Of a stretch of DNA of 64,000 nucleotides, positions 44,160 through 53,349 are shown one piece after another. Below the pieces are notes generated by a model that saw only the letters and a program-made list of their open reading frames with translations, made no database searches and was not told the origin of the DNA. The stretch is from Rhizobium sp. Root274 (lineage in GTDB: Bacteria; Pseudomonadota; Alphaproteobacteria; Rhizobiales; Rhizobiaceae). The position numbers and the translations under genes are program-made. Each line of letters starts with the position of its first letter. The stretch's first letter is position 1. Location: the NCBI RefSeq assembly GCF_001429245.1, contig NZ_LMJE01000008.1, forward strand, positions 451,868-515,867. The letters run 5' to 3'.

Positions 44160-45017
44160 ATGGTGTTCAAGGCCGCTGCCGTCCAGATGTGTTCCGGGAT
44201 CGACCCGGAGAAGAATGCGCAAGCCATGGCGCGCCTCGTGCGCGATGCTGCCGCCCAGGGCGCCATCTATGTGCAGACGCCGGAAATGACCGGTGCCGTA
44301 CAGAAGGATCGCGCGGGACTTGCAGAGGTGCTGCGCGATGAGGAAAACGACCTGATCGTCAAGGCGGCATCAGATCTGGCGAAAGAGCTGAAGATCCACC
44401 TGCATGTCGGCTCGACGGCGATCAAGCTGTCCGATGGCAGAATTGCCAACCGCGCCTTCCTGTTCGGCCCAGACGGGCACAAGATCACGTCCTACGACAA
44501 GGTCCATATGTTCGATGTCGATCTCGACAATGGCGAGAGCTGGCGCGAAAGCGCCGTCTATCGTCCGGGCGAGCGGGCGGTCGTCGCGGATCTGCCCTTC
44601 GGCAAGCTCGGCTTCGGCATTTGCTACGACGTGCGTTTCCCGCATCTGTTCCGTGCCGAAGCCATGGCGGGAGCCGAAATCCTGACGACGCCGGCGGCCT
44701 TCACCAAGCAGACGGGCGAAGCGCATTGGGAGATCCTGCTTCGCGCTCGCGCGATCGAGAACGGCGCCTATGTGATCTCGGCGGCGCAAGCGGGTGTGCA
44801 TGAGGACGGGCGCGAGACCTATGGTCACTCGATGATCATTGGCCCCTGGGGCAAGGTTCTGGCGTCTGCCGGCGGGTCGGGCGAGGCTGTGGTCATTGCA
44901 GATATCGATCTTGAGGCGGTCAAGGCTTGCCGGGCGAAGATCCCGAACCTGAAGAACGGCCGTGATTTCCAGCTCGATATCGCACCGGTGCTCGCCAAGG
45001 GAGGCGTCACGGTTTGA
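44160..45017 (+). CDS. Carbon-nitrogen hydrolase (Nit1-like amidase)
   Basis: 285 residues. The Glu-Lys-Cys triad of the nitrilase superfamily is seen in TPEMTG, YDKVHMFD and GFGICYDVRFP. The closest family is Nit1/NitC, which hydrolyses deaminated glutathione, and coupling to a glutaredoxin gene (12 nt gap) supports a role in glutathione repair; that substrate is inferred. The stop overlaps the TTG start of the DUF1178 gene. Confidence 0.92.
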   Translation: MVFKAAAVQMCSGIDPEKNAQAMARLVRDAAAQGAIYVQTPEMTGAVQKDRAGLAEVLRDEENDLIVKAASDLAKELKIHLHVGSTAIKLSDGRIANRAFLFGPDGHKITSYDKVHMFDVDLDNGESWRESAVYRPGERAVVADLPFGKLGFGICYDVRFPHLFRAEAMAGAEILTTPAAFTKQTGEAHWEILLRARAIENGAYVISAAQAGVHEDGRETYGHSMIIGPWGKVLASAGGSGEAVVIADIDLEAVKACRAKIPNLKNGRDFQLDIAPVLAKGGVTV

Positions 45018-45442
45018 TCCGCTACTCTCTCAGCTGCGAAAAGGCTCACGAGTTTGAAGGCTGGTTTTCGGAAAGTGCCGAATTCGACCGGCAGAAGGCC
45101 ACCGGCTTTCTGACCTGTCCCGTCTGCGGGTCGGGCGAGGTGTCCAAGGTTCTGATGGCGCCTGCGGTTGCGACCGCGCGCCAGAAAGAGGGTACGCAGG
45201 CGCTGGCGGTTTCTGCGGCGCAGAAACTGGCGATGAGCAAGCTCAAGGAAGCGATCCAGGAGATCCGCGCCTCGAGCGAGGATGTCGGCGAACGCTTTCC
45301 CGACGAGGCGCGGAAGATTCACTACGGTGAAGCGGAAGCGCGCGGGATCATCGGCCAGGCGTCACCCGTCGAGGTGAAGTCGCTTATCGAGGAAGGCATC
45401 GAGATTGCGCCGCTGCCGGTCTTGCCGGACGAGGCAAATTGA
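45014..45442 (+). CDS. DUF1178 family protein
   Basis: 142 residues with a TTG start overlapping the nitrilase stop (TTGA), a rare start fixed by the family N-terminus MIRYSLSCEKAHEFEGWF. A C4-like zinc motif is formed by LSCEKAHEFEGW and LTCPVCGS. The C-terminus contains the conserved FPDEARKIHYGEAEARGIIGQAS. Function unknown. It ends only 12 nt from a convergent DUF924 gene. Confidence 0.9.
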   Translation: MIRYSLSCEKAHEFEGWFSESAEFDRQKATGFLTCPVCGSGEVSKVLMAPAVATARQKEGTQALAVSAAQKLAMSKLKEAIQEIRASSEDVGERFPDEARKIHYGEAEARGIIGQASPVEVKSLIEEGIEIAPLPVLPDEAN

Positions 45443-45454
45443 CGGCGCTCGTCC

Positions 45455-46006
45455 TCACCCCTTGAACCCATCGGCATCGAGATAGGCCTGCTCTTCCGGC
45501 GTCGTCTCTCGGCCAAGGGCCGGATTGCGATGCGGGAAGCGGCCGAAGCGGGCGATGATGTTCTGGTGGACTTCGGCATACCGCAGGCACTCTTCATCGC
45601 CGACACGCTCGTGATAGGCGGTAAACAGCGCCATGCTGTGTTCCTGCTCGGCCGGATCCTCCGAATGCTCGAAGGGCAGGTAGAAGAAGATTGTCATCGG
45701 CGGTTCTACCTGTTGGTCGAAACCCTTCGCGAGCGCCTGTTTGGCAAGCGACAGCGCCAGGGGATCGGTGGCGAAGGCGTGGCCTGAGCCCCGGAAGAGA
45801 TTTCTTGGAAACTGGTCGAGCAGGATCAACAGGGCGAGTGTGCCTTTGGCGGTCGCGGACCAGTCGCTCAGCTCGCTGCGGGCGGCGCGGAAATGCAGGT
45901 CGAGAAAGCGCTCGCGGATCGCTAGATCCAGCGCCTCATCCTTGACGAACCACTTCTCCCGACCGGCTTCGCGCCAGAAGGCGATGACCGCCTCAGGCGA
46001 ACTCAT
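45455..46006 (-). CDS. DUF924 family protein
   Basis: 183 residues from the ATG that overlaps the ubiG stop (ATGA). Helical TPR-like family; conserved blocks include [58 protein letters not shown] and [19 protein letters not shown]. Molecular role unknown. Coupled to ubiG. Confidence 0.92.
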   Translation of the reverse strand: MSSPEAVIAFWREAGREKWFVKDEALDLAIRERFLDLHFRAARSELSDWSATAKGTLALLILLDQFPRNLFRGSGHAFATDPLALSLAKQALAKGFDQQVEPPMTIFFYLPFEHSEDPAEQEHSMALFTAYHERVGDEECLRYAEVHQNIIARFGRFPHRNPALGRETTPEEQAYLDADGFKG

Positions 46007-46758
46007 GCTGCCGTTCCCGGGCGGCTTGCGAGCACCATGTAGTTGACGTCGATGTCGGAGGACAGGTTCCACTGGTTCTGCAGCGGGTTGAAGAAGACCC
46101 CCTTCATCTCGACGACGCCCATGCCGCTCATGGCGAGCGGGCCTTCGATTTCCTCCGGGCGGACCAGCTTTTCATATTGATGCGTGCCGCGCGGCAGCCA
46201 GCGCAGGACATATTCGGCACCGATGATGGCGAGTGCTGCGGCCTTCATCGTGCGGTTGATGGTGGAGACCAGCATGAGGCCGCCGGGGCGGACCATGGAG
46301 GCGCAGGTCGAGAGGAAAAATTCGACATCGGCGACGTGTTCGACGACTTCCATGTTCAAGACGATGTCAAAGGTTTCGCCGGCGGCAGCCAGAGCTTCCG
46401 CGGTGACTGCTCGGTAGTCGACCTCGACGCCGCTTTGCGCGGAATGGGTCATGGCGATCTTGATGTTCTTTTCGGAGGCGTCCGCACCGAGCACGTTTGC
46501 GCCCATTCGGGCGACGGGTTCGGACAGGAGCCCGCCACCGCAGCCGATGTCGAGGACGCGCAGGCCTTCGAGCGGGCGGTGGCTTCTGGGGTCGCGGCCG
46601 TAATGGGCACAGACTATGTCCCGGATATAGGCGAGGCGCACGGGGTTGATCTTGTGCAGCGGCTTGAACTTGCCGGTCGGGTCCCACCACTCGGCCGCCA
46701 TGGCGGAAAAGCGGTCGACCTCGGACTGATCGATGGTGGTGCGTGCGTCTGCACTCAT
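46003..46758 (-). CDS. ubiG: Ubiquinone biosynthesis O-methyltransferase UbiG
   Basis: 251 residues from the ATG at 46758, which has AGGAGG 8 nt upstream; a TTG further up is rejected. It methylates both hydroxyls in ubiquinone synthesis. SAM-binding [22 protein letters not shown] and [12 protein letters not shown] are intact, with the UbiG-specific N-terminus [25 protein letters not shown]. It is divergent from the SH3-domain gene. Confidence 0.96.
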   Translation of the reverse strand: MSADARTTIDQSEVDRFSAMAAEWWDPTGKFKPLHKINPVRLAYIRDIVCAHYGRDPRSHRPLEGLRVLDIGCGGGLLSEPVARMGANVLGADASEKNIKIAMTHSAQSGVEVDYRAVTAEALAAAGETFDIVLNMEVVEHVADVEFFLSTCASMVRPGGLMLVSTINRTMKAAALAIIGAEYVLRWLPRGTHQYEKLVRPEEIEGPLAMSGMGVVEMKGVFFNPLQNQWNLSSDIDVNYMVLASRPGTAA

Positions 46759-46931
46759 GCTGAAAACCTCCTGCGGCGCCTGGGTCATCAACTCGTCCCG
46801 ATAAGGCTCAAAGTCAAGGGTATCGGACGTCGCAGCGGCGCGCTCTGCTGCGGGAGACGGAACCCGGGCTCTGCGCCACGCGTTTGCTGCTCATGTCACG
46901 GTTCGCCGTTTCCAACATCAGGAGATCCACC

Positions 46932-47666
46932 ATGAAGAAACTCTGGCTCATGGCCGCCGTCGCGGCCTCGACCGTCGGCCTGCCGGTCATTGCCGAGGCA
47001 GCGCCCGCATTTTCAACCGGCAACGTCAACATGCGCTCAGGGCCGAGCACGCAGTATCCGCCGGTGATTGTCATCCCGGTCGGCAGTCAGGTCGATATTC
47101 GCGGTTGCCTGTCCAGCGCCAACTGGTGCGATGTCGCCTATGCCGGTTATCGCGGCTGGGTATCGGGCTCATATCTCCAGGCAAGCTATTCGCAGCGTCG
47201 CGTCTATGTCGATCCGCAATACTATCGTCCGCTCGGCATTCCGACCGTGACTTTCAGCATCGGGAGCTACTGGGACGATCATTACCGCAATCGTTCGTTC
47301 TACCGAGATCGCGACCGCTGGCGGGACAATGACGGCTGGCGCGACCGCGACCGTCAGCGGGAACGGGACAGGGATCGGTATCGCCGCAGCAGCAGCGATA
47401 TCCAGCAGTTCGACCGCAATGACGAGCCCCAGATGCATGAGGGGCGCCGCGACAATGACCCGCGCTGGAAGGCCGAACGGCCCCGTAGCCAAGATGCCGG
47501 CCGCGGCGACAATGTGAGGCGCGACAAAGACAATGCGAGGCGCAACAACGAGCGGCGTGACCAGTCCTGGCGCAATGGCAAAGACCAGAAGGACAACATT
47601 CGCCGGATTCCGCAACGCAAGAGAGGCGAAGCGCTTTGCAACCCGGCCCAGCAGCCTTGCCCCTGA
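46932..47666 (+). CDS. Exported SH3-domain protein with Arg/Asp-rich tail
   Basis: 244 residues from an ATG with AGGAG upstream. Signal peptide MKKLWLMAAVAASTVGLPVIAEA, then a bacterial SH3 domain (about residues 25-85: VNMRSGPSTQYPPVIVIPVGS, WCDVAYAGYRGWVSGSYLQ) of the kind that binds cell-wall peptides. The last 120 or so residues are very rich in Arg, Asp, Asn and Gln (RDRDRWRDNDGWRDRDRQRE), likely disordered and highly charged. The two terminal cysteines could pair. Function unknown; probably periplasmic or wall-bound. Confidence 0.85.
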   Translation: MKKLWLMAAVAASTVGLPVIAEAAPAFSTGNVNMRSGPSTQYPPVIVIPVGSQVDIRGCLSSANWCDVAYAGYRGWVSGSYLQASYSQRRVYVDPQYYRPLGIPTVTFSIGSYWDDHYRNRSFYRDRDRWRDNDGWRDRDRQRERDRDRYRRSSSDIQQFDRNDEPQMHEGRRDNDPRWKAERPRSQDAGRGDNVRRDKDNARRNNERRDQSWRNGKDQKDNIRRIPQRKRGEALCNPAQQPCP

Positions 47667-47712
47667 GGCAGGTTGGTCGGACCAGATGTTCCGGGTGAAA
47701 TTGTAAAGATAG

Positions 47713-47743
47713 ACGAAGGGCCGCACGATGTGCGGCCCTTCGT
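47713..47743. terminator. Bidirectional terminator between convergent genes
   Basis: Perfect 14-bp arms ACGAAGGGCCGCAC / GTGCGGCCCTTCGT with a 3-nt loop, 46 nt after the SH3 gene stop and 12 nt past the acvB stop. On the minus strand CTATCTTT follows. Confidence 0.75.
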
Positions 47744-47755
47744 GTTGAACGATCC

Positions 47756-49117
47756 TTATTGAGCGAGGCGCTTTGTCAGCCCGTCGGTAATCTGCTTGGC
47801 AAGAGCGGCGTAATCGCCATCGAAATGGTGGCCGCCGTCGAGTTGGACGGTCTCCACCGGCGTGCCGACGAGATTGCGGCAGGCATCGTCTTCCTCGTCG
47901 GCGCCGTAGAAGCACTGGACCCGCGAGGGATCGATCCGCTTGATATCGTCGAGCGGGTCGCCGGCACCCTTGCCGCCGCTGGCGCCCAGCCAGCCGGACA
48001 CGGAAATCTCGTAATCGACCTGATGAGAGAGCGCGAGCAGGGTGAGTTGCGGTATGCGGGCCTTGAGCTTGTCCGAGAGGCCGTTATAGGCAGCTGGCAA
48101 AACGTCCGCTCCGAACGAATAACCGACCAGCAGCACATGCCGGACCTTCCAGCGCTTCTGGTAGGTCCGCATGATGGTGGCGAGATCGTTGCTCGTCTCT
48201 TCCGGCGTCCGTTCCGACCAGAAGTAGCGCAGTGAGTCCACGCCGACGACGGGGATGCCATGGGCCTGAAGGTTGGTGGCCACTTCGCTGTCGATGTCGC
48301 GCCAGCCGCCATCGCCGGAATAAATGACGGCCATAGTGTCGCGCGTGGGGGTGGTTTCAAGGATGTTCAGCGGCAGGCCGAGCGGGTTGTCGGCCGAATT
48401 GCCGAGGGCAATTAGTTCGTCGATCGCATCGGAATAGGCCTTGATGACATCGTCCTTGACGTCGCGCTGGTCGATATCGGGGTGGGCGGCGACTAGGCTT
48501 GCCACGTGACCACGGCCGTCGGCAGGAGCAGATGGGCTGAGGAGGACGGTGGCGGGGTCGGGGAGGTCGCCGTCGGTAAGGCCATAGACCATGCGGTCGC
48601 CGGTCAGCGTCTTGTTGGCGGGGGTGCAGAACTGCTTGGTGACGGGGATGCCGGCTTCGGGATCAAGCGCAAGGGTCTGGCCAATGGTGGCCTTGGGCGT
48701 CTGGGCGAGGATGGCCAAAGCCAGTGCACCGCCCTCGCCGCGGCCAGCAATGATCGGCGGCAGAAAGGCCGAGTTGCCGGCCTTGCGTTGCAGCTGATGG
48801 CCGAGCTCTTCGATGTCCGAGACGGTGTAGATGCAGTCGCCGGTGTCTTTTGCCAGCGATGCGAGATATTTCGGCGTGTCGATGCCAACGACAATCGCGC
48901 CGTTCTGCTGCAGACGCTCGGCCTGTTGCTGGTCGGTATCCTGCCAGCCAGCCTTATCAGAGAGCAGGACAATGAGAGCCTTCGGCGTGTCGTCCGGCAG
49001 CAATGTCAGAGGAGCCGGGATCATGCCGGTATCGAGCGGCGGGGTGTCGTCGGCAAAGGCAACGGTGGCCGTCGAGAGCGCGAGGAAAAGCCCGAAGGCT
49101 TTGAGGATCGAGGTCAT
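47756..49117 (-). CDS. acvB: AcvB/VirJ-type periplasmic lysyl-phosphatidylglycerol hydrolase
   Basis: 453 residues from the ATG that overlaps the mprF stop (ATGA); signal peptide KAFGLFLALSTATVAFA. Two alpha/beta-hydrolase-like lobes, the second with the lipase-type nucleophile motif VGYSFGAD and the first with AGRGEGGA. In Agrobacterium AcvB, the chromosomal relative of VirJ, acts on lysyl-phosphatidylglycerol made by LpiA, and acid tolerance and virulence depend on the pair. The coupled mprF/lpiA gene directly supports this identity. Confidence 0.92.
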   Translation of the reverse strand: MTSILKAFGLFLALSTATVAFADDTPPLDTGMIPAPLTLLPDDTPKALIVLLSDKAGWQDTDQQQAERLQQNGAIVVGIDTPKYLASLAKDTGDCIYTVSDIEELGHQLQRKAGNSAFLPPIIAGRGEGGALALAILAQTPKATIGQTLALDPEAGIPVTKQFCTPANKTLTGDRMVYGLTDGDLPDPATVLLSPSAPADGRGHVASLVAAHPDIDQRDVKDDVIKAYSDAIDELIALGNSADNPLGLPLNILETTPTRDTMAVIYSGDGGWRDIDSEVATNLQAHGIPVVGVDSLRYFWSERTPEETSNDLATIMRTYQKRWKVRHVLLVGYSFGADVLPAAYNGLSDKLKARIPQLTLLALSHQVDYEISVSGWLGASGGKGAGDPLDDIKRIDPSRVQCFYGADEEDDACRNLVGTPVETVQLDGGHHFDGDYAALAKQITDGLTKRLAQ

Positions 49118-51717
49118 TTCTTCACCACGCCTTTCAGTCCACCGCCGATCAGAAGCGTCGCGTCGAGAAGCGCGAGGACTGGGTTGAGACCACCGGCGAC
49201 CGCGAGGTAACGCGGCTGCCAATCGGGATGGAACTTGGCCTTGAAGGCTCTGAGCCCCTTGAAGTTATAGAAGCGTTCGCCGTGTTCGTAAAAGGTGTTG
49301 GCGATGCGGTCCCAGACAGGGGCGACCTGGCGGCGCGACAGGCCGGAGAGCGGCGCCATTCCGAGGTTGAAGTGGCGGTAGCCCTGGTCGCGCAATTCGC
49401 TCATCAGGCGGACGAAAAGGAAATCCATCGAGCCCTTCGGCGCATCGGGGGCGAAGCGCATGAGGTCGATCGAGGCTTCCTCTTTGGTGGCCGTCAGCAG
49501 GATGTTGGCGAAGGCGACGATGCGGCCCTCGCAGCGGAGGATCGCGACCGGCTGGGCGGTCATATAGGCTTCAGTAAAGGCGCCGAGAGAGAAGCCTTTT
49601 TCCCGGGCGCGGTGGTGATCGAGCCAGCTGTCGGAGACGCGACGCAGATCATCCATGATGGCTGGAACCTGATCTGCCGGGATGGTCTCGAAGGTGAGGC
49701 CGTCGCGTTCGCCGCGGGTGGCGGTCTGGCGCAGGCTTGCCCAGCGTCCACCCTTCAGGTCGAAGCGGGAGAGGTCGACCATGGCGAGTTCGCCAAGCTT
49801 GAACGCCTTCATGCCGGCATCGGCAATGGCTGGCAGCAAAGCGGGCGAGGCCTGGTAGAAGACGGCGCGGCAGCCGGCGGCGCGGGCTGTCTCGACGAAT
49901 TGCCAGACGAGTTCGTCGCGCGAGGCTTTCGGACCGACGGGATCGAGGAAGGCGATGAAGGAGCGGCCCTGCCGCGCATACATCAGGAAGGCCTGGCCAT
50001 CGGGCGAAAACATCACGCTCTTGTCGCCGGTTCTGACGAGGTTGGCATCGGCGATGTCCTCACCGTCGAGGATCTGCACGGCCTTGTCGAGATCCGCCTC
50101 GCCGGCCGGTGGCATGGCGAAGGTTGCCGGCCGCAAAAGGCTGAACAGGCTGATTGCCATCGAGAAGATCGAGAGGCCAAGGACGGCACGCAGCGACCGG
50201 GGGGCTTCGGCGGAGAATTCGAACTGCCACCAGAGATCGTGGCTGTATTCGACGTCGCGGTAGACGAAGAGCATCACGGCGATGGCGCCGACGAGCAGGA
50301 CGCCGACGGCCAGCAGCCAGGCGGAATTCAATGCCTGGAGCAGCGAGGCCGGGCGGCGGAACAGGCGGCGGCTTGCGACGAGACCAACCAGCAGCAGCGC
50401 CAGCATGGCGGCTTCATAGATCGCGACGGCCTTGGCAAGCGACAGGACGAGGGCGGCGAGCGCTACGAAGATGGCCGACCACCAAGCGCCGTCGAGGCGT
50501 TGGGCAAGGCCACGTGCGACGATGACGAGAAGCAGTCCGAGAATGCTGGCCAGAAAATGCGCGCCTTCGAGAACGGGCAGGGGCAGGATCTCGGACAGTC
50601 TGTCGAGATTGCCATCTGGCGCCGGGGTGACGCTGGAGAGGACCAGCATCACGCCAAGGAGAAGGGCGAGGGTCGCAAGCAGTGTCGGCGCGAGACGGCC
50701 GGCGGTGCGGGCAACGCCGGCGGAGAAGGGTGTGGCCGCGAGCTGGCGAAGCTCGGAGATCGTCACCAGGATGATCGCGACGATCAGCGGCAGCACGTAA
50801 TAGATCAGGCGGTAGGCGACGAGAGAGGCGAGCACGGCGTCGGTGCCCAGCTGATTGCCGAGGGCAGCCACCATGACGGTCTCGAAGACGCCGATGCCGG
50901 CCGGGACGTGGCTGATCACGCCGATGCCGATCGCAACCGCATAGACAGTAAAAAAGGTGGGCCAGCTGATGTCGGCGCCAGCCGGCAGGAGAGCGTAGAG
51001 AACGGAGGCGGAGAAGGCGATATCGAAGACGGTGACGATAAACTGCCGCGACATGGTGCGGCTGTCGGCCAGCCGCAGGCGGCGACCGCCGATCGCGACA
51101 CCGTTTCCGCTTGCGAGCAGGAGCACGATTGCAAGCACGGCAAGCAGCACGACGTCGCCGCCAACAAGTACGTTCTGGGAGAGGCCGATAAGCGGGGCGA
51201 TTTCGCCTGCGACCGGCAGGAGGGCGAGAGCCGTGACGAGAACGAGGCCAACGGAGAAGGAAACCGTCACGAAGGCAATGACGCGGCCGATGTCATCCGG
51301 CGAGAGGCCGGCGCGGGAATAGGCGCGGTAGCGGATCGCACCACCGGAGAGAGCGCCGAAGCCCGCGACATTGCCAACCGCATAAGCGCTGAAGGCCGTC
51401 AGGGCCACTTCGGCCCAGGGGCGGCGGCGACCGATATGGGCAAGCGCGTTGATGTCGTAGAGACAGAGCGTTGCGAAGCTCAAGGCGGTGAAGAGGATGG
51501 CAAGCGCAACCGAACTCGGGCTGGTGGCCTGCAGGCCATTCACCACATCCGCATAGGTCACCTCCTCGGTGAGCCGGTAAATGGCGTAACCGACGGCTGC
51601 AAAGACAAAGAGGGCTGCGACGGCTGCCAGCGGGCGGGCATAGCGGTTGAGGAGCGAGGTGCGGACTTCTGGCTCTGCCTCGTCGCTTGGTGGGGAGAAA
51701 TCTGCGCTGGATGTCAT
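49114..51717 (-). CDS. mprF: Lysylphosphatidylglycerol synthase/flippase MprF (LpiA)
   Basis: 867 residues. It transfers lysine from Lys-tRNA to phosphatidylglycerol and flips the product, lowering surface charge and protecting against cationic peptides and acid. The N-terminal 500 residues hold about 14 membrane helices (flippase part); the C-terminal 330 residues are the cytosolic synthase, a double GNAT fold with KSVMFSPDGQAFLMYARQGRSFIA, IDLMRFAPDAPKGSMDFLF, FNLGMAPLSGL and a terminal FKAKFHPDWQPRYLAV. First gene of the mprF-acvB operon. Confidence 0.96.
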   Translation of the reverse strand: MTSSADFSPPSDEAEPEVRTSLLNRYARPLAAVAALFVFAAVGYAIYRLTEEVTYADVVNGLQATSPSSVALAILFTALSFATLCLYDINALAHIGRRRPWAEVALTAFSAYAVGNVAGFGALSGGAIRYRAYSRAGLSPDDIGRVIAFVTVSFSVGLVLVTALALLPVAGEIAPLIGLSQNVLVGGDVVLLAVLAIVLLLASGNGVAIGGRRLRLADSRTMSRQFIVTVFDIAFSASVLYALLPAGADISWPTFFTVYAVAIGIGVISHVPAGIGVFETVMVAALGNQLGTDAVLASLVAYRLIYYVLPLIVAIILVTISELRQLAATPFSAGVARTAGRLAPTLLATLALLLGVMLVLSSVTPAPDGNLDRLSEILPLPVLEGAHFLASILGLLLVIVARGLAQRLDGAWWSAIFVALAALVLSLAKAVAIYEAAMLALLLVGLVASRRLFRRPASLLQALNSAWLLAVGVLLVGAIAVMLFVYRDVEYSHDLWWQFEFSAEAPRSLRAVLGLSIFSMAISLFSLLRPATFAMPPAGEADLDKAVQILDGEDIADANLVRTGDKSVMFSPDGQAFLMYARQGRSFIAFLDPVGPKASRDELVWQFVETARAAGCRAVFYQASPALLPAIADAGMKAFKLGELAMVDLSRFDLKGGRWASLRQTATRGERDGLTFETIPADQVPAIMDDLRRVSDSWLDHHRAREKGFSLGAFTEAYMTAQPVAILRCEGRIVAFANILLTATKEEASIDLMRFAPDAPKGSMDFLFVRLMSELRDQGYRHFNLGMAPLSGLSRRQVAPVWDRIANTFYEHGERFYNFKGLRAFKAKFHPDWQPRYLAVAGGLNPVLALLDATLLIGGGLKGVVKK

Positions 51718-51989
51718 GCGACCCTATCCGGATGAAGGCTTACCCTGAGAACCGGCTCCCAGCCCGGTTGGGCGATGGTTGGCGCTCGAATTGGTTCCAA
51801 ATTAAGGCAGCCGAAATGCCGTGGTTATCAGGCGAAATTCCCGGGCCTGGCGTACCGTTTCGACCCTATCTGGCCGTTGCGCCCCAGGAACATATTCGCT
51901 AAAAGCCCGGCAACCTGCAGGCTTCTGGCAGGGCGTCAGTTTCTTCGCCGCTGCCGCGGCGTGTTCTCAAGGGCATATGGTTCAAGTCT

Positions 51990-53264
51990 ATGGCTCGCAT
52001 CGTGATGAAATTCGGCGGGACCTCCGTCGCCAATCTGGAACGCATCCACAACGTGGCGCGCCATGTGAAACGGGAAGTGGATGCCGGCCATGAAGTGGCT
52101 GTGGTCGTCTCGGCCATGTCGGGCAAGACCAATGAGCTGGTCGACTGGGTGCAGACCATGCCGAAGGTGGCGGGTGCCGACTCGCCGTTCTACGATGCGC
52201 GCGAATATGATGCCGTCGTCGCTTCCGGCGAGCAGGTGACTTCCGGTCTGCTGGCGATCGCGCTGCAGTCGATGGGCATCAATGCCCGCTCCTGGCAGGG
52301 CTGGCAGATCCCGATCAAGACCGACAACGCCCATGGCGCAGCCCGCATCCAGGAAATCGACGGCACCGATATCGTTCGCCGCATGGGCGAAGGTCAGGTG
52401 GCGGTCGTTGCCGGGTTCCAGGGTATTGGCCCTGACAACCGCATCGCGACGCTCGGCCGTGGCGGATCTGACACCTCGGCCGTGGCGATCGCCGCCGGCC
52501 TGAAGGCCGATCGCTGCGACATCTATACCGACGTCGACGGCGTCTACACGACCGATCCGCGCATCGAGCCGAAGGCGCGTCGCCTGAAGAAGATCGCGTT
52601 CGAGGAAATGCTGGAAATGGCGTCGCTCGGCGCCAAGGTCCTGCAGGTCCGCTCGGTCGAACTTGCCATGGTACACAAGGTGCGCACCTTCGTGCGCTCC
52701 AGCTTTGAAGATCCCGATGCGCCGGGCATGGGCGATCTCTTGAACCCGCCCGGTACGTTGATTTGCGATGAGGAAGAGATCGTGGAACAGGAAGTCGTCA
52801 CCGGTATCGCCTATGCCAAGGATGAAGCGCAGATCTCGCTTCGTCGTCTGTCCGACCGTCCGGGCGTTTCTGCCGCGATCTTCGGACCGCTGGCCGAGTC
52901 CCATATCAATGTCGACATGATCGTCCAGAACATCTCCGAAGATGGTTCGAAGACGGACATGACCTTCACCGTGCCTTCGGGCGATGTGGACAAGGCGCTG
53001 TCTGTTCTCGGTGCCAACAAGGACACGATCGGCTTCGACGTGGTCCAGAGCGAAAAGGGCCTGGTCAAGGTTTCGGTGATCGGGATCGGCATGCGCAGCC
53101 ATGCCGGCGTTGCCGCGACGGCCTTCAAGGCGCTGGCCGAGAAGGGCATCAACATCAAGGCCATCACGACGTCCGAGATCAAGATTTCCATCCTGATTGA
53201 CGGTCCCTATGCCGAGCTTGCGGTTCGGACTTTGCATTCCTGCTACGGTCTGGATAAGAATTGA
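51990..53264 (+). CDS. lysC: Aspartate kinase
   Basis: 424 residues. It phosphorylates aspartate, the first step to lysine, threonine and methionine. N-terminal kinase signature MARIVMKFGGTSVANLERI, GRGGSDTSAVAIAAGL and YTDVDGVYTTDPRI, then two ACT domains (RRLSDRPGVSAAIFGPLAE and VSVIGIGMRSHAGVAATAFKAL) for feedback control. An internal start for a beta subunit is possible as in other lysC genes but not established. The upstream 272 nt contains no recognisable riboswitch. Confidence 0.97.
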   Translation: MARIVMKFGGTSVANLERIHNVARHVKREVDAGHEVAVVVSAMSGKTNELVDWVQTMPKVAGADSPFYDAREYDAVVASGEQVTSGLLAIALQSMGINARSWQGWQIPIKTDNAHGAARIQEIDGTDIVRRMGEGQVAVVAGFQGIGPDNRIATLGRGGSDTSAVAIAAGLKADRCDIYTDVDGVYTTDPRIEPKARRLKKIAFEEMLEMASLGAKVLQVRSVELAMVHKVRTFVRSSFEDPDAPGMGDLLNPPGTLICDEEEIVEQEVVTGIAYAKDEAQISLRRLSDRPGVSAAIFGPLAESHINVDMIVQNISEDGSKTDMTFTVPSGDVDKALSVLGANKDTIGFDVVQSEKGLVKVSVIGIGMRSHAGVAATAFKALAEKGINIKAITTSEIKISILIDGPYAELAVRTLHSCYGLDKN

Positions 53265-53349
53265 TTCCGTAGAGCGGAGAACCGTACCCGACCCCTAAAA
53301 AGGCAAGGGTAACAGCCCGCTGACCAATGGGAAGTGGAGCCAATACGCG

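Noticed and set aside
49228..51735. 835-codon plus-strand frame over mprF, and similar long frames over ptsP (53179-55137) and clpB (59201-61444)
   Set aside because: All are antisense to certain genes and have shadow-like composition.
51718..51989. Possible riboswitch before lysC
   Set aside because: Small stems are present, but no recognisable lysine or SAM riboswitch core could be drawn.
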